This document shows positions 1 to 7,244 of a stretch of 30,871 bases of DNA, piece by piece. The translations under genes and the position numbers were made by a program. The stretch spans positions 1 to 30,871 of the forward strand of contig JBAPRR010000378.1 in assembly GCA_049281195.1 (NCBI GenBank), written 5' to 3'. Every line of letters starts with the position of its first letter. Within the stretch, counting starts at the first letter, position 1. Below the pieces are notes generated by a model. That model was not told the origin of the DNA and ran no database searches. It saw nothing but the letters and a program-made list of their open reading frames with translations. The stretch is from JBAPRR01 sp049281195 (GTDB taxonomy: Bacteria > Actinomycetota > Acidimicrobiia > Acidimicrobiales > CAVXTF01).

Positions 1-1
1 G

Positions 2-1081
2 CTCATGACCGCGGCCCGAACTCTGGTAGGGCCGCTCGCAGTGCGATCGTCGGCGGTTGACGAGGATGGCGCAGACGCCAGCTTTGCTGGTCAGCACTTG
101 ACACTGCTCAATGTTCCTTCGATTCACGACATTCGTGCCGCGGTCCAGGAGATCTGGTGGTCCGCTAACTCTGACTCAGCCATCACGTACCGCCAGCGCG
201 TAGGCCTCTTTACGCGTCCGAGTATCGCTGTCGTGGTCCAGTCACTTCTCGATCCCGACGTCGCCGGGGTGCTGTTCACGCAGAACCCGATCAACAAGGC
301 CGACGAACGAATGATCGAGGCGAGCTGGGGACTTGGCGAAGTTGTCGTCGCCGGGCGTGTGATTCCCGATAGCTTCCGGTTGGATCGTGCCGGCAACGTC
401 CTCGAGCGCACATCTGGCGTCAAGAAGATAGCCATCCGCTCCTCGGCCGATGGCGGAACGTTTGAAGAGATCGTTGCACCGGAGCTGGTCGAGAAGCTGT
501 GTCTCGACGACGATCAGCTTGCGCAGCTAAGCGGGCTCGCTGAGCGGTGCGAAAGCGTATTTGGACCTGCCCGCGACATCGAGTGGGCGTTCGCAGACAG
601 AGAGCTCTACCTTCTCCAATGCCGCGCCGTAACGCGCGCTGGGTCAACTCCACGACCGAGCGCGCCATTAGGCGCATCACGGCCCGTCGAGGTGATCGAG
701 CGCGTGCCCCTCTTTGCCAATATGAGCCCACGCGATGTTGAAAATATTGCGGCGCTGTTCAAAGAACGCCGCTTTGTGGCTGGCGAGACGGTTACCAAGG
801 AGGGCACCGGCGGTGCGGCGTTTTTCGTGATCGAATCCGGCCAAGCGACCGTTTCGGTCGGTGGCCGGCAACGCTCCACTCTGACCGAGGGTGACTACTT
901 CGGGGAGATCGCTCTCATCGATGAAGGCGCACGATCCGCAACGATCACCGCAAGCACTGATCTGGTTTGCCACGGGCTCACCTACTGGGAGTTTCGCCCA
1001 CTCGTTCAGCACAATGCGACTATCGCTTGGAATCTGCTCCAGACACTTGCGAAGCGGCTACGTAATGCCCAGAACGATTAG
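2..1081 (+). CDS. PEP synthase-type ATP-grasp domain fused to a cyclic-nucleotide-binding domain (5' partial)
   Basis: The reading frame is open to the left edge, so the start is outside the window; numbering here is from the Met codon at position 5. Residues 12-30 (AVRSSAVDEDGADASFAGQ), 106-112 (ASWGLGE), 191-195 (DIEWA) and 203-207 (LLQCR) are the conserved blocks of the PEP/pyruvate-binding ATP-grasp domain of PEP synthase and pyruvate phosphate dikinase. In those enzymes this domain transfers phosphate from ATP to a swivelling His domain. Here no His domain or PEP-utilising barrel follows. Instead residues 233-350 form a cNMP-binding domain, with a phosphate-binding cassette at 299-312 (FGEIALIDEGARSA; Glu301, Arg310). 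I infer a nucleotide-gated kinase-like or regulatory protein whose phosphoacceptor partner may be encoded separately. The domain calls are firm; the function is not known. Confidence 0.85.
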   Translation, partial: LMTAARTLVGPLAVRSSAVDEDGADASFAGQHLTLLNVPSIHDIRAAVQEIWWSANSDSAITYRQRVGLFTRPSIAVVVQSLLDPDVAGVLFTQNPINKADERMIEASWGLGEVVVAGRVIPDSFRLDRAGNVLERTSGVKKIAIRSSADGGTFEEIVAPELVEKLCLDDDQLAQLSGLAERCESVFGPARDIEWAFADRELYLLQCRAVTRAGSTPRPSAPLGASRPVEVIERVPLFANMSPRDVENIAALFKERRFVAGETVTKEGTGGAAFFVIESGQATVSVGGRQRSTLTEGDYFGEIALIDEGARSATITASTDLVCHGLTYWEFRPLVQHNATIAWNLLQTLAKRLRNAQND

Positions 1082-1109
1082 GGATCCCACCCAGCGTCTC
1101 ACAGAAGAA

Positions 1110-1130
1110 CCCCGATGAGCGCATCAGGGG
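1110..1130 (+). terminator. possible weak hairpin after the ATP-grasp/cNMP gene
   Basis: CCCCGATG and CATCAGGGG pair around a 4-base loop with one bulge, 29 bases after the stop codon. No U-run follows, so this may be only a 3' stabilising hairpin. Confidence 0.25.
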
Positions 1131-1231
1131 GAAGCGAGGGTGCCAAGCTGGTGCCGCGTTTGAAACGATCCATCCACAGCGTGCGCAGGGCCTCATCCGT
1201 AGGGGCAACACATGGGTCCATCAGCTGAATC

Positions 1232-1606
1232 GTGTTACTGATCGACGCAGCCAATGTCGTCGGCTCCCGGCCCACCGGCTGGTGGCGCGACCGGCCCGGA
1301 GCTGCCCTCGATCTTGTCGTGAAGATCGAAAATGCCGTCGCTCAAGGCGCGTTGCAGCAGCCCGTGGTAGTTGTCCTAGAAGGTCAAGCGCGCAAAGGAG
1401 TCGAGGAAGGCGATCGGGGCGGCATAAAAGTCATTCACGCTCCGGGAAGCGGAGACGACAAGATCGCCGAGCTCGTGGCGAACTCCTCCGAACCGATCAC
1501 ACTTGTAACGGCAGATCGGGGACTGCGGTCACGTACCGCCGGTGAAACAGTCCACATTGTTGGCCCAAGCTGGCTTTTGGACCGGCTTGCTTTTAAGGCT
1601 GACTGA
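1232..1606 (+). CDS. NYN/PIN-like domain protein (putative small RNase fold)
   Basis: A compact 124-residue protein. It begins LLIDAANVVGSRP, has a GSGDDKI segment at 73-78 and LVTADRGLRSR at 91-101. A buried Asp after strand 1 (Asp5), a central acidic pair (Asp75/76) and an Asp in a 'TADRGL' turn (Asp95) are the usual acidic cluster of NYN/PIN-like metal-dependent nucleases. Similar single-domain proteins are common in actinobacteria and are mostly uncharacterised. The GTG start is the first start codon after an in-frame stop at 1226-1228; no clear Shine-Dalgarno is visible. It may be cotranscribed with the upstream fusion gene (150-base gap). The domain assignment is by motif, and nuclease activity is inferred. 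Confidence 0.7.
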   Translation: MLLIDAANVVGSRPTGWWRDRPGAALDLVVKIENAVAQGALQQPVVVVLEGQARKGVEEGDRGGIKVIHAPGSGDDKIAELVANSSEPITLVTADRGLRSRTAGETVHIVGPSWLLDRLAFKAD

Positions 1607-1692
1607 TGACTGATGCGCCTCGACGACGTGACGACCGCCAGCGCTTTCGTTTGACGTGGCGAGGTTGCGTTCAGTCTTCGTCTCTCAGCAGA

Positions 1693-1962
1693 TCACCCGA
1701 CATGCCAGTAGCCGCCGTGCGCTTTGACAAGCGCGACAAACAGCGCAAATAGAGCCACGTCGACGACACCGAGGATTACGCCTGCTACTGCCATTCCTTT
1801 GCCCTGGGCGCCTCGGGTCGCTCGTCCCCACGCCACAGCACCGAAGATGATGGCGAGGGGTCCAAGGATGATGTTGAACAGAAAGATGCCGACCAAGCCG
1901 CAAACAAGGCTCGCGACCGCCAACCCATTAGCCGTCTTGGTCTGGGGATAAGAAGTCGTCAT
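1693..1962 (-). CDS. DUF4190-like two-TM membrane protein
   Basis: 89 residues. A short polar N-terminus (TTSYPQTKTANG) leads into two hydrophobic helices at about 13-42 and 52-80. The connecting loop (WGRATRGAQGKGMA) is basic and glycine-rich. This layout, with 'NGLAVASLVCGLVG' in helix 1 and 'GKGMAVAGVILGVV' in helix 2, is typical of DUF4190 proteins. These are small inner-membrane proteins widespread in actinobacteria and have no assigned function. The gene converges with the NYN-like gene. Its leader (about 1963-2075) contains three hairpins, described separately. No enzymatic residues are evident. Confidence 0.75.
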   Translation of the reverse strand: MTTSYPQTKTANGLAVASLVCGLVGIFLFNIILGPLAIIFGAVAWGRATRGAQGKGMAVAGVILGVVDVALFALFVALVKAHGGYWHVG

Positions 1963-2582
1963 TTCCCGTCACTCCGTTCTGTCGCATCCGCTATCCGCGA
2001 ATACGAACCGGATAGCCCTGCACCAGACCGTTCCCCCTTTTGGGGAGGACAAACGGGATTCGAGGTCCCGCGAAAAAGGAGTTACCCGTGATGCTGGAGT
2101 GCTTTCTCCGGTCTTCCAATTCATCCGCCGGATGAGAGCTTCTATGCGCGAGGTCGGGCAAGCGACGATAAGAAGGCGGCGGAGCAAAGCTGAGTGGCGC
2201 CGGGTCAGCCCGGACCAGTCCTTTCGTGGCCGCCCTCCAAGGCATTTCGCAGGTTCCGTTGTTTGGATCGGGTTTGGTGCTCAGGACTCGATGTAAAGCG
2301 GCGGCGTCGGCGTACCGAGGTAATCCCGTGGGTAGTAACCATCTCGGCCAGCCACAGACTCGAGCCTGCTGTCGTCGAGTCCATCAACGGAACGCCTTGA
2401 AATTCTCTATAGAACTGATAGAAATGGTAAGGAATCCTGGTGGGTGGGCTAGAGAGCCCCACAGATCTGACGGAGGAGCGGTGGCGACTTTCCGGAGCGG
2501 GCAGCGGCCGTGTAGGTCGCAAACAGCCGTCCGTCACGGTCTCTCAGCGGTGCCGGGCGTGTCGGAACCGGAGAGCCGTTAG
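1963..2582. other. 620-base intergenic region with a hairpin-rich leader at one end
   Basis: I find no convincing gene; the open frames here have no family-like sequence and unlike codon use. The left 110 bases are the structured leader of the DUF4190-like gene. Around 2397-2424 lies an AT-richer island (TTGAAA, 16 bases, TAGAAA) that could be a weak promoter towards the sulfotransferase, about 160 bases before its start. The rest (2075-2390 and 2430-2582) shows nothing I can name. Confidence 0.5.
1990..2070 (-). promoter_or_regulatory. three consecutive hairpins in the DUF4190-like gene leader
   Basis: Hairpin one is a perfect 8-bp stem, GCTATCCG (1990-1997) with CGGATAGC (2009-2016). Hairpin two is TCCCC (2032-2036) with GGGGA (42-46 of the same block, 2042-2046). 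Hairpin three is CGGGA (2054-2058) with TCCCG (2066-2070) around a 7-base loop. All would lie in the mRNA leader within about 110 bases of the start codon. I do not recognise a known riboswitch consensus. A structured leader is an inference from base pairing only. Confidence 0.35.
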
Positions 2583-3551
2583 ATGGCCCTGCCCGACTTT
2601 CTGATCATCGGAGCGCCCAAGGCCGGTACGACGGCGCTCCATGCGGCTCTGGCAAATCACCCTGAGGTGATGGTGCCGACCGTGAAAGAGACCAAGTTCT
2701 TCCTTTGCGACGGCCGCCGCCCCGTACCTCAGGCCGGACCGGGGGATGCTCACAGTTCACGGGAGTGGATCTGGGAAAGGTCCGACTACGAGGCGTTGTT
2801 CGAAGGCCCCGCCGATCGTTTGAAAGGCGAGAGCACCCCCTTCTATCTCTACGACCGCGAATCCCATGCCCGGATGGCCAGCGTCGTGCCCGGAGCCAAG
2901 CTGATCGTCATCGTTCGAGACCCGATCGACAGGGCGCACTCCAATTGGCTGCATCTATGGTCCGACGGCCTTGAGCCGGTCAGCGACTTTGTGGCTGCAT
3001 GCTCGCTCGAGGATCAGAGAGTGGCTGCCGGCTGGGCGCCGTTCTGGCACTACCTGCGGTTAGGCCGTTATGGGGAGCAGCTGGAACATCTATTCAATTT
3101 CTTCCCGCGACGGCAGGTTGAGATCCTTCGCTACAGAGAGCTCGTCGACACTCCAACCGATGCTCTCGACCGCATCTGTCGCTTTTTGAACATAGAAGAG
3201 GGAGTCGTCACGGAGATACCTCGCGAGAACACGAGGGGTTACGTCGGCGACTCGGTCAGGACCCGGATTATCGCCAGGACAATCCGAGCCGGCGCTGCAC
3301 TCGGTGCGAGCTTTCCACCTCAAGCCTGGCGTAAGGCGAGCAAGCCATTAATAAGCGCGCTTCAGCATGGAGCCGGAACACGCCCGGTGGTCACGGCTCA
3401 AGAACGTCGCCAGTTGCTCGAGAGTGTGGTCGACGACATCCGTCTGTTAGAGGACATAACCGAGCGGAGCTTCTCGGATTGGATGGGGGACAGCGGTCGT
3501 GGCGAGTTCAGGGTTCGAGTCGGCGGAGCGAACGCAGTCGCTACCGATTGA
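2583..3551 (+). CDS. PAPS-dependent sulfotransferase family protein
   Basis: 322 residues with both cofactor motifs of the sulfotransferase superfamily. The 5'-phosphosulfate loop is FLIIGAPKAGTTAL at 6-19 (Lys13), and the 3'-phosphate motif is IVIVRDPIDRAHSNW at 108-122 (Arg112, Ser120). These enzymes move sulfate from 3'-phosphoadenosine-5'-phosphosulfate to hydroxyls or amines of glycans, lipids or small molecules. The ETKFF and ESTPFYLYD segments are typical of the heparan-sulfate-type (Sulfotransfer_1/3) branch. It is cytoplasmic, with no signal peptide. The ATG follows an AGAGCC purine stretch, a weak ribosome site. Its 3' end overlaps the convergent glycosidase-like gene by 11 bases. 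Substrate unknown; a surface glycan is plausible given that neighbour. Confidence 0.88.
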   Translation: MALPDFLIIGAPKAGTTALHAALANHPEVMVPTVKETKFFLCDGRRPVPQAGPGDAHSSREWIWERSDYEALFEGPADRLKGESTPFYLYDRESHARMASVVPGAKLIVIVRDPIDRAHSNWLHLWSDGLEPVSDFVAACSLEDQRVAAGWAPFWHYLRLGRYGEQLEHLFNFFPRRQVEILRYRELVDTPTDALDRICRFLNIEEGVVTEIPRENTRGYVGDSVRTRIIARTIRAGAALGASFPPQAWRKASKPLISALQHGAGTRPVVTAQERRQLLESVVDDIRLLEDITERSFSDWMGDSGRGEFRVRVGGANAVATD

Positions 3552-4461
3552 CCTCGCACAGTTGGCTGAACAGCGCGTGGCTGCCGTCCTGGACCGCGGC
3601 CTCGTAGAACAAGCGGTAACGACCGTCATCTAATTCGACAACGCTGAGGTAGCGCAACGACCCGCTGCCCCAGGGTGACGTCGCAAACGGCTCTCCATCA
3701 ACCGGCGTGAGCACTCCCGGAGAGTCGCTCAGGGCCACGGCCACACCCGTCTTCTCCTCGGCGTTGTCCGTCGCGGTCGCCCTACCGTCGAAGTACGCGA
3801 CCCAGCCGTCTCCGGCCCGCAGGACACAGGCGACGCGCGCTCCCCGTTCGTACCAGGTCCCAGGTTCGGGCCGAAGGGCGTCCTCTTTGATTACCCAGTC
3901 CATCCCGTCGTCGCTCACGGCAAAGCTCGTCGCCATCCTGTCGGTTGCATCAGGATCTGTAAGCGGGTGGCGGCAGATCCAGCCCAACCATTCACCGTCG
4001 TGGAACATGACGAACGGGTCCTTGTAAGCGGTCGCCGCGTCGCCGGGAAAGACCGTGTACCGATCGCGAGGGTGGAACTCCCGTGGGCTCGACGCATCGA
4101 TGGCATCTATCCACCAGTGCTTGCTTTCCGGCGTCGCGCAGCTGATGTAGATCCGCCAACGTCCATCTGGGCAACGGACGAGCGCGGGCCTCTCCAGGCT
4201 CTCTGCGCCGAAGGCTTCCTTCGGAAGCACGACAGTCGTTTCGAACTCAATTCCGTCGGTGGACTCGGCCAGGATCAGTCCGTAGCCGCGGTTGCTCGTA
4301 CCCGGGCTTCGCAGCCGGTAGGAGAGGTGATAAACGCCCTCACTGAACACGACCGATGCTGCTCCGACCCAGTTCCCACGTCCTGGCCCCGGCGGTTCTA
4401 CGACCACGGATGCAGACGAGACGTCGGGTCTCGGAAGCGCTATCGGTATCGATGGTCCCAT
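3541..4461 (-). CDS. five-bladed beta-propeller glycosidase-like protein (GH43/GH32/GH130-like fold)
   Basis: 306 residues built from repeated propeller-blade signatures: WVGAASVVFSEGVYHLSYRL, ERPALVRCPDGRWRIYIS, KDPFVMFHDGEWLGWICR, ARVACVLRAGDGWVAYFDGR and LRYLSVVELDDGRYRLFYEA. This 'DG-x-[WY]-x-[LMI]-[YF]' periodicity is typical of the beta-fructosidase/arabinanase superfamily. Proteins of this set hydrolyse or phosphorolyse plant, fungal or cell-surface glycans. There is no signal peptide, so it would act in the cytoplasm unless exported otherwise. I cannot pin the catalytic acid/base or the exact family. It converges with and overlaps the sulfotransferase by 11 bases, which hints at a shared glycan theme but is not proof. 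Confidence 0.7.
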   Translation of the reverse strand: MGPSIPIALPRPDVSSASVVVEPPGPGRGNWVGAASVVFSEGVYHLSYRLRSPGTSNRGYGLILAESTDGIEFETTVVLPKEAFGAESLERPALVRCPDGRWRIYISCATPESKHWWIDAIDASSPREFHPRDRYTVFPGDAATAYKDPFVMFHDGEWLGWICRHPLTDPDATDRMATSFAVSDDGMDWVIKEDALRPEPGTWYERGARVACVLRAGDGWVAYFDGRATATDNAEEKTGVAVALSDSPGVLTPVDGEPFATSPWGSGSLRYLSVVELDDGRYRLFYEAAVQDGSHALFSQLCEVNR

Positions 4462-4681
4462 GGTCAGATCCGTTCAACCTTCCGAGGCGAATAAGTAGGC
4501 CGGTTGCCCTGTAGAGCACTAGATTTACTCGAATTACACAGATGTAGTTCAGGCCAGTCGAACGCGGTTCCGCTACCGGAAATAGCCCGGGAACCCGAAC
4601 GATCGAAGCACATGCGTTCTTCTATCGGCGGCTGCGGCATTTGGATTCAGCCGAACTGCCGACGAAAACATGCAGATCCGG

Positions 4682-4698
4682 GACCAGCTCACCTGGTC
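4682..4698 (-). terminator. possible terminator hairpin after the response regulator gene
   Basis: GACCAG and CTGGTC form a perfect 6-bp stem with a 5-base loop just past the response-regulator stop codon. The T-rich stretch (GTTTT) lies about ten bases further on rather than directly adjacent, so it is a weak intrinsic-terminator candidate. Confidence 0.3.
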
Positions 4699-4702
4699 GT
4701 GG

Positions 4703-5335
4703 CTAGACGAGACCGTGCCGATGGGCGTACGCGGCGGCCTGGGTCCGATCCCGGCTTGCGGTCTTGGCGAAGATGCGGTTCACATGGGTCTTCACCGTCG
4801 TCTCCGCAACGTAGAGGCGCTCAGCGATCTCGGCATTGGACAAACCCCCGGCTATCAATGTCAGCACCTCGGCCTCGCGATCGGTCAATCCATCGGGTAG
4901 CTCGGCTGGCTTGGCGGGTCGTTGCTGAGCGGCCTTCATGAGAGCCGTGGCGACCGCTGTGTCGAAGACAGCTTGGCCCGCTACGGCCGCCTCGAGCGCC
5001 CGGCGAATGTCCTCCCGCCCCGCATCCTTCGTCAGGTACCCCACCGCTCCGGCAGAAAGAGCCCCAATTACCGAGTCGTCGTCCGCGTAGGTGGTGAGCA
5101 CCACGATCTGGGTGGCCGGAAGAGAAGCCTTGATGGCCTTCGTAGCTCCCACGCCGTCCATGCGAGGCATGTGGAGGTCCATGAGGACTACATCGGGAGG
5201 ATCCTCCAATGCGACGCGCACAGCCTCCTCGCCGTCTGCGGCCACTCCTACAACCTCGGTGTCAGGGAAAGCCCCGACAATCGTCGCCAGCCCGTCACGG
5301 ACGACGCGCTGATCGTCGACGATGAGTACCTTCAT
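4703..5335 (-). CDS. NarL/FixJ-family two-component response regulator
   Basis: 210 residues. The receiver domain (1-120) shows the acidic pair Asp7/Asp8, phosphoacceptor Asp53 (VVLMDLHMPRMDG), switch Thr (VVLTTYAD) and conserved Lys (YLTKDA). The output domain (about 148-210) is a LuxR-type helix-turn-helix with LTDREAEVLTLIAGGLSN and TTVKTHVNRIF. It should be phosphorylated by the kinase encoded immediately upstream; the kinase stop and this ATG overlap as ATGA, indicating translational coupling. It is the last gene of a three-gene operon. Targets cannot be read from the sequence. Its own operon has a 9-base direct repeat upstream that could be an autoregulatory site. Confidence 0.95.
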   Translation of the reverse strand: MKVLIVDDQRVVRDGLATIVGAFPDTEVVGVAADGEEAVRVALEDPPDVVLMDLHMPRMDGVGATKAIKASLPATQIVVLTTYADDDSVIGALSAGAVGYLTKDAGREDIRRALEAAVAGQAVFDTAVATALMKAAQQRPAKPAELPDGLTDREAEVLTLIAGGLSNAEIAERLYVAETTVKTHVNRIFAKTASRDRTQAAAYAHRHGLV

Positions 5336-6489
5336 GTCTGAGTCGGGACCTCCGCCGCGATCCGCCAGCCGCCGTCGTTCGGTCCGGTTTCCACCCGTCC
5401 GCCGATCAGCTCCAGCCGTTCTTTGATCCCTTGCAGACCATAACCCCCGCCGGCGTTGTCGAGCGGTTTCGACACCGCAGAAGCAGATGGACCGTTTTCA
5501 ACGACCAGCGCAACGCTCGCCGGTTCGAAAGAAAGGCTCACAGTTGTCGGAGCACCCGGTGCGTGTTTGACGACATTCGTAAGAGCTTCTTGCGTCACCC
5601 GAAACAGGTTGAGTGTTATCTGGGGGGACAGGTCACGGACGTCGCCAGCGATCGAAAGCGTCGCGTTGTGCTCGTGACAGAGTCTCTTCAATTGCTCGTC
5701 CATCGGAAGAGAGTTCTCCCGAAGGACACGAACAGCTCCTCGTGCCTCATTTAGACCTTCGTGTACCAGCGTCTTAGATTTTTCGAGCTGCTCTCTTACT
5801 GCAGGTGATGCGTTCGGATCACAGTCGACCACGGTATCGAAGGCCTCGAGCTGCACAGACAGCGCAGCGAGAGTGTGTGCGAGAACATCGTGCAGTTCGC
5901 GTGCGAGATGATTTCGCTCCGCCAGCACCTGCGCTCGGGCTGCTTCGACCTCGGCCCGTTCCTTCTGCAGCCGCACCTGGGCCACCTGCTCGGCCATCTG
6001 CACTGCCTGCCTGCGGCTCGAACCGGTCACCATGGCCCCGAAGGTTGCCGCCAGGCCGCCGATGGCGTCGCCGTAGCGATGGCCGCCGGACGCGGCGACC
6101 GACACGAACATAGAGACCCACCCGGCGGCCGCGATCCCGAGGGCGGGTAAAACCGGCCATTCGATCGTGGCTCCGAATGAAGCCACCGCCACGAAGACGA
6201 GTGCAACCGTCGCGTTCCGGACCAGAAGGCCCCCGGACACGGACATGACCACGAGCGACGCAGCCTTCATCCGCCGGTGACCGGTGACCGACCTGAGCGC
6301 GGTCCAGCAGAGCCACGAAGCCACGGCAACCACGAGCAGGCACAGGTTCACCAAATGCGAACCACCGAGACCCAGACGGGTCTCAGTGGTAACTCCCCAA
6401 GTCAATAAGCCCAGCCCGGCGAGGTTGAAGCTCGTGATGAACGGGTCCCTCGTTTTCAGGCCGTACTTAGGATCAGAAAGAACGATCAC
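5332..6489 (-). CDS. membrane sensor histidine kinase (HisKA_3 / NarL-partner type)
   Basis: 385 residues. The N-terminal 155 residues hold four to six hydrophobic segments and no large extracellular domain, suggesting membrane-embedded sensing. A coiled-coil linker (165-195) leads to the dimerisation/phosphoacceptor helix with His200 in NHLARELHDVLAHTL. The ATPase domain has the N-box at 298-310 (VTQEALTNVVKHA, Asn305) and the glycine lid GGGYGLQGIKERLELIGG at 347-364. This is the classic HPK7 layout that pairs with NarL-type regulators. The start is GTG, overlapping the upstream membrane-protein gene by 17 bases, and the stop overlaps the regulator start by 4. The signal sensed is unknown. 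Confidence 0.95.
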   Translation of the reverse strand: MIVLSDPKYGLKTRDPFITSFNLAGLGLLTWGVTTETRLGLGGSHLVNLCLLVVAVASWLCWTALRSVTGHRRMKAASLVVMSVSGGLLVRNATVALVFVAVASFGATIEWPVLPALGIAAAGWVSMFVSVAASGGHRYGDAIGGLAATFGAMVTGSSRRQAVQMAEQVAQVRLQKERAEVEAARAQVLAERNHLARELHDVLAHTLAALSVQLEAFDTVVDCDPNASPAVREQLEKSKTLVHEGLNEARGAVRVLRENSLPMDEQLKRLCHEHNATLSIAGDVRDLSPQITLNLFRVTQEALTNVVKHAPGAPTTVSLSFEPASVALVVENGPSASAVSKPLDNAGGGYGLQGIKERLELIGGRVETGPNDGGWRIAAEVPTQT

Positions 6490-7042
6490 CGGCAGCCATC
6501 ATTGCCGTGCTGCCAGTGACCGACGAGCCAAGCGTTCCGCTCGTCTCTATCCTCCTGCGGAGGTTGTAGCCGCGGACTCCGATGATGACGGTCCGTGTCG
6601 CAACCTCGCCGATCGCCATCAGAACCAGAGCCGCCGTCCACGCTTCTGGGTTTGTGATCCCGTGGCTGGCGCTGAAACGCCCGATGGCCGGGTCACCGCC
6701 GTGCGAGGCGTACAGCTGGAACGCGAAGCGGGTTCCGACCCCCACGATCCAGAAGGCTGCAGCCCAGAATCCGGCCTTGGCCATCGGGAAACCGCCCTCA
6801 CCGGAAAAGACCTTCGTGGTCACCGCCGCCATGGTCCCGAGGATCGCTCCGAGAAGGGTGCAGCCGACCACCAGAACCAGGTCATTTTTCGCGGTCGGGA
6901 TCCCGTGCAGGTAGTTGTCGGCAGCCCAGGCCACGATCGCGATCGGTATGAGCATGGATCTTGTCGTCAGGCGCCGCCCTCTTACCTGGAGCAGGACGAT
7001 TGCGATGAGGCCGATGTCGAGGATGTAGTCCGTGAGTGTCAT
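6473..7042 (-). CDS. CcdC/DUF1453-like membrane protein, first gene of the two-component operon
   Basis: 189 residues with about five hydrophobic segments (roughly 5-20, 28-46, 55-78, 88-112, 133-155) and a basic C-terminal tail (RGYNLRRRIE). The opening 'DYILDIGLIAIVLLQVRGRRL' and the order of helices resemble the CcdC/DUF1453-type proteins that sit next to histidine kinase/NarL pairs in many actinobacteria. It overlaps the kinase gene by 17 bases, so tight cotranslation is likely. It may act as an accessory sensor or as the membrane process being controlled. No catalytic residues are seen; the family call is by resemblance and is moderate. Confidence 0.65.
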   Translation of the reverse strand: MTLTDYILDIGLIAIVLLQVRGRRLTTRSMLIPIAIVAWAADNYLHGIPTAKNDLVLVVGCTLLGAILGTMAAVTTKVFSGEGGFPMAKAGFWAAAFWIVGVGTRFAFQLYASHGGDPAIGRFSASHGITNPEAWTAALVLMAIGEVATRTVIIGVRGYNLRRRIETSGTLGSSVTGSTAMMAAGDRSF

Positions 7043-7074
7043 GCGTCCAGTGTCCGTAAAACGGGCCCTGATGG

Positions 7075-7106
7075 CGTCAACCCGGGGGTGGATCGCAGGG
7101 TGGATC
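7075..7106 (-). promoter_or_regulatory. -35-like box with a 9-base direct repeat upstream of the two-component operon
   Basis: Reading the minus strand, GATCCACCC occurs twice (7106-7098 and 7094-7086) separated by 3 bases. A TTGACG -35-like hexamer follows at 7080-7075, 33 bases before the ATG. No good -10 is seen. Tandem half-sites directly upstream of -35 are the usual arrangement for an activating NarL-type regulator; that reading is inference. Confidence 0.35.
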
Positions 7107-7167
7107 CGCGTACACCCGGCCTGGTGGGAAACCCGTCCACCGAGTCAAAGGACCCATTAAAACAAGC

Positions 7168-7215
7168 AGCCCTCCACTCTCGAGGCCCCTAGGGCTACCT
7201 CGAAAGTGGAGGGCT
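7168..7215 (-). terminator. strong intrinsic terminator of the large repeat-protein gene
   Basis: Arms 7168-7185 and 7198-7215 are 18 bases long and pair with a single mismatch (AGCCCTCCACT with AGTGGAGGGCT, then CTCGAGG with CCTCGAA), around a 12-base loop. On the minus strand the stem is followed by GCTTGTTTTAA, a usable U-rich tract. It starts about 30 bases past the stop codon of the 1038-residue protein. Confidence 0.85.
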
Positions 7216-7244
7216 GGTTTGCTGCCCCCGTCGCCGAAAGGCGA

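Noticed and set aside
2054..2070. A tRNA T-arm look-alike (CGGGA-TTCGAGG-TCCCG)
   Set aside because: No matching acceptor stem, anticodon arm or D-arm exists at the required distance upstream, and the loop lacks the usual pyrimidine at its end.
2205..2582. Possible genes in the spacer before the sulfotransferase (a minus frame to 2537, a plus frame to 2582)
   Set aside because: Both translate to Arg/Ser-rich sequence without hydrophobic core, motifs or ribosome sites.
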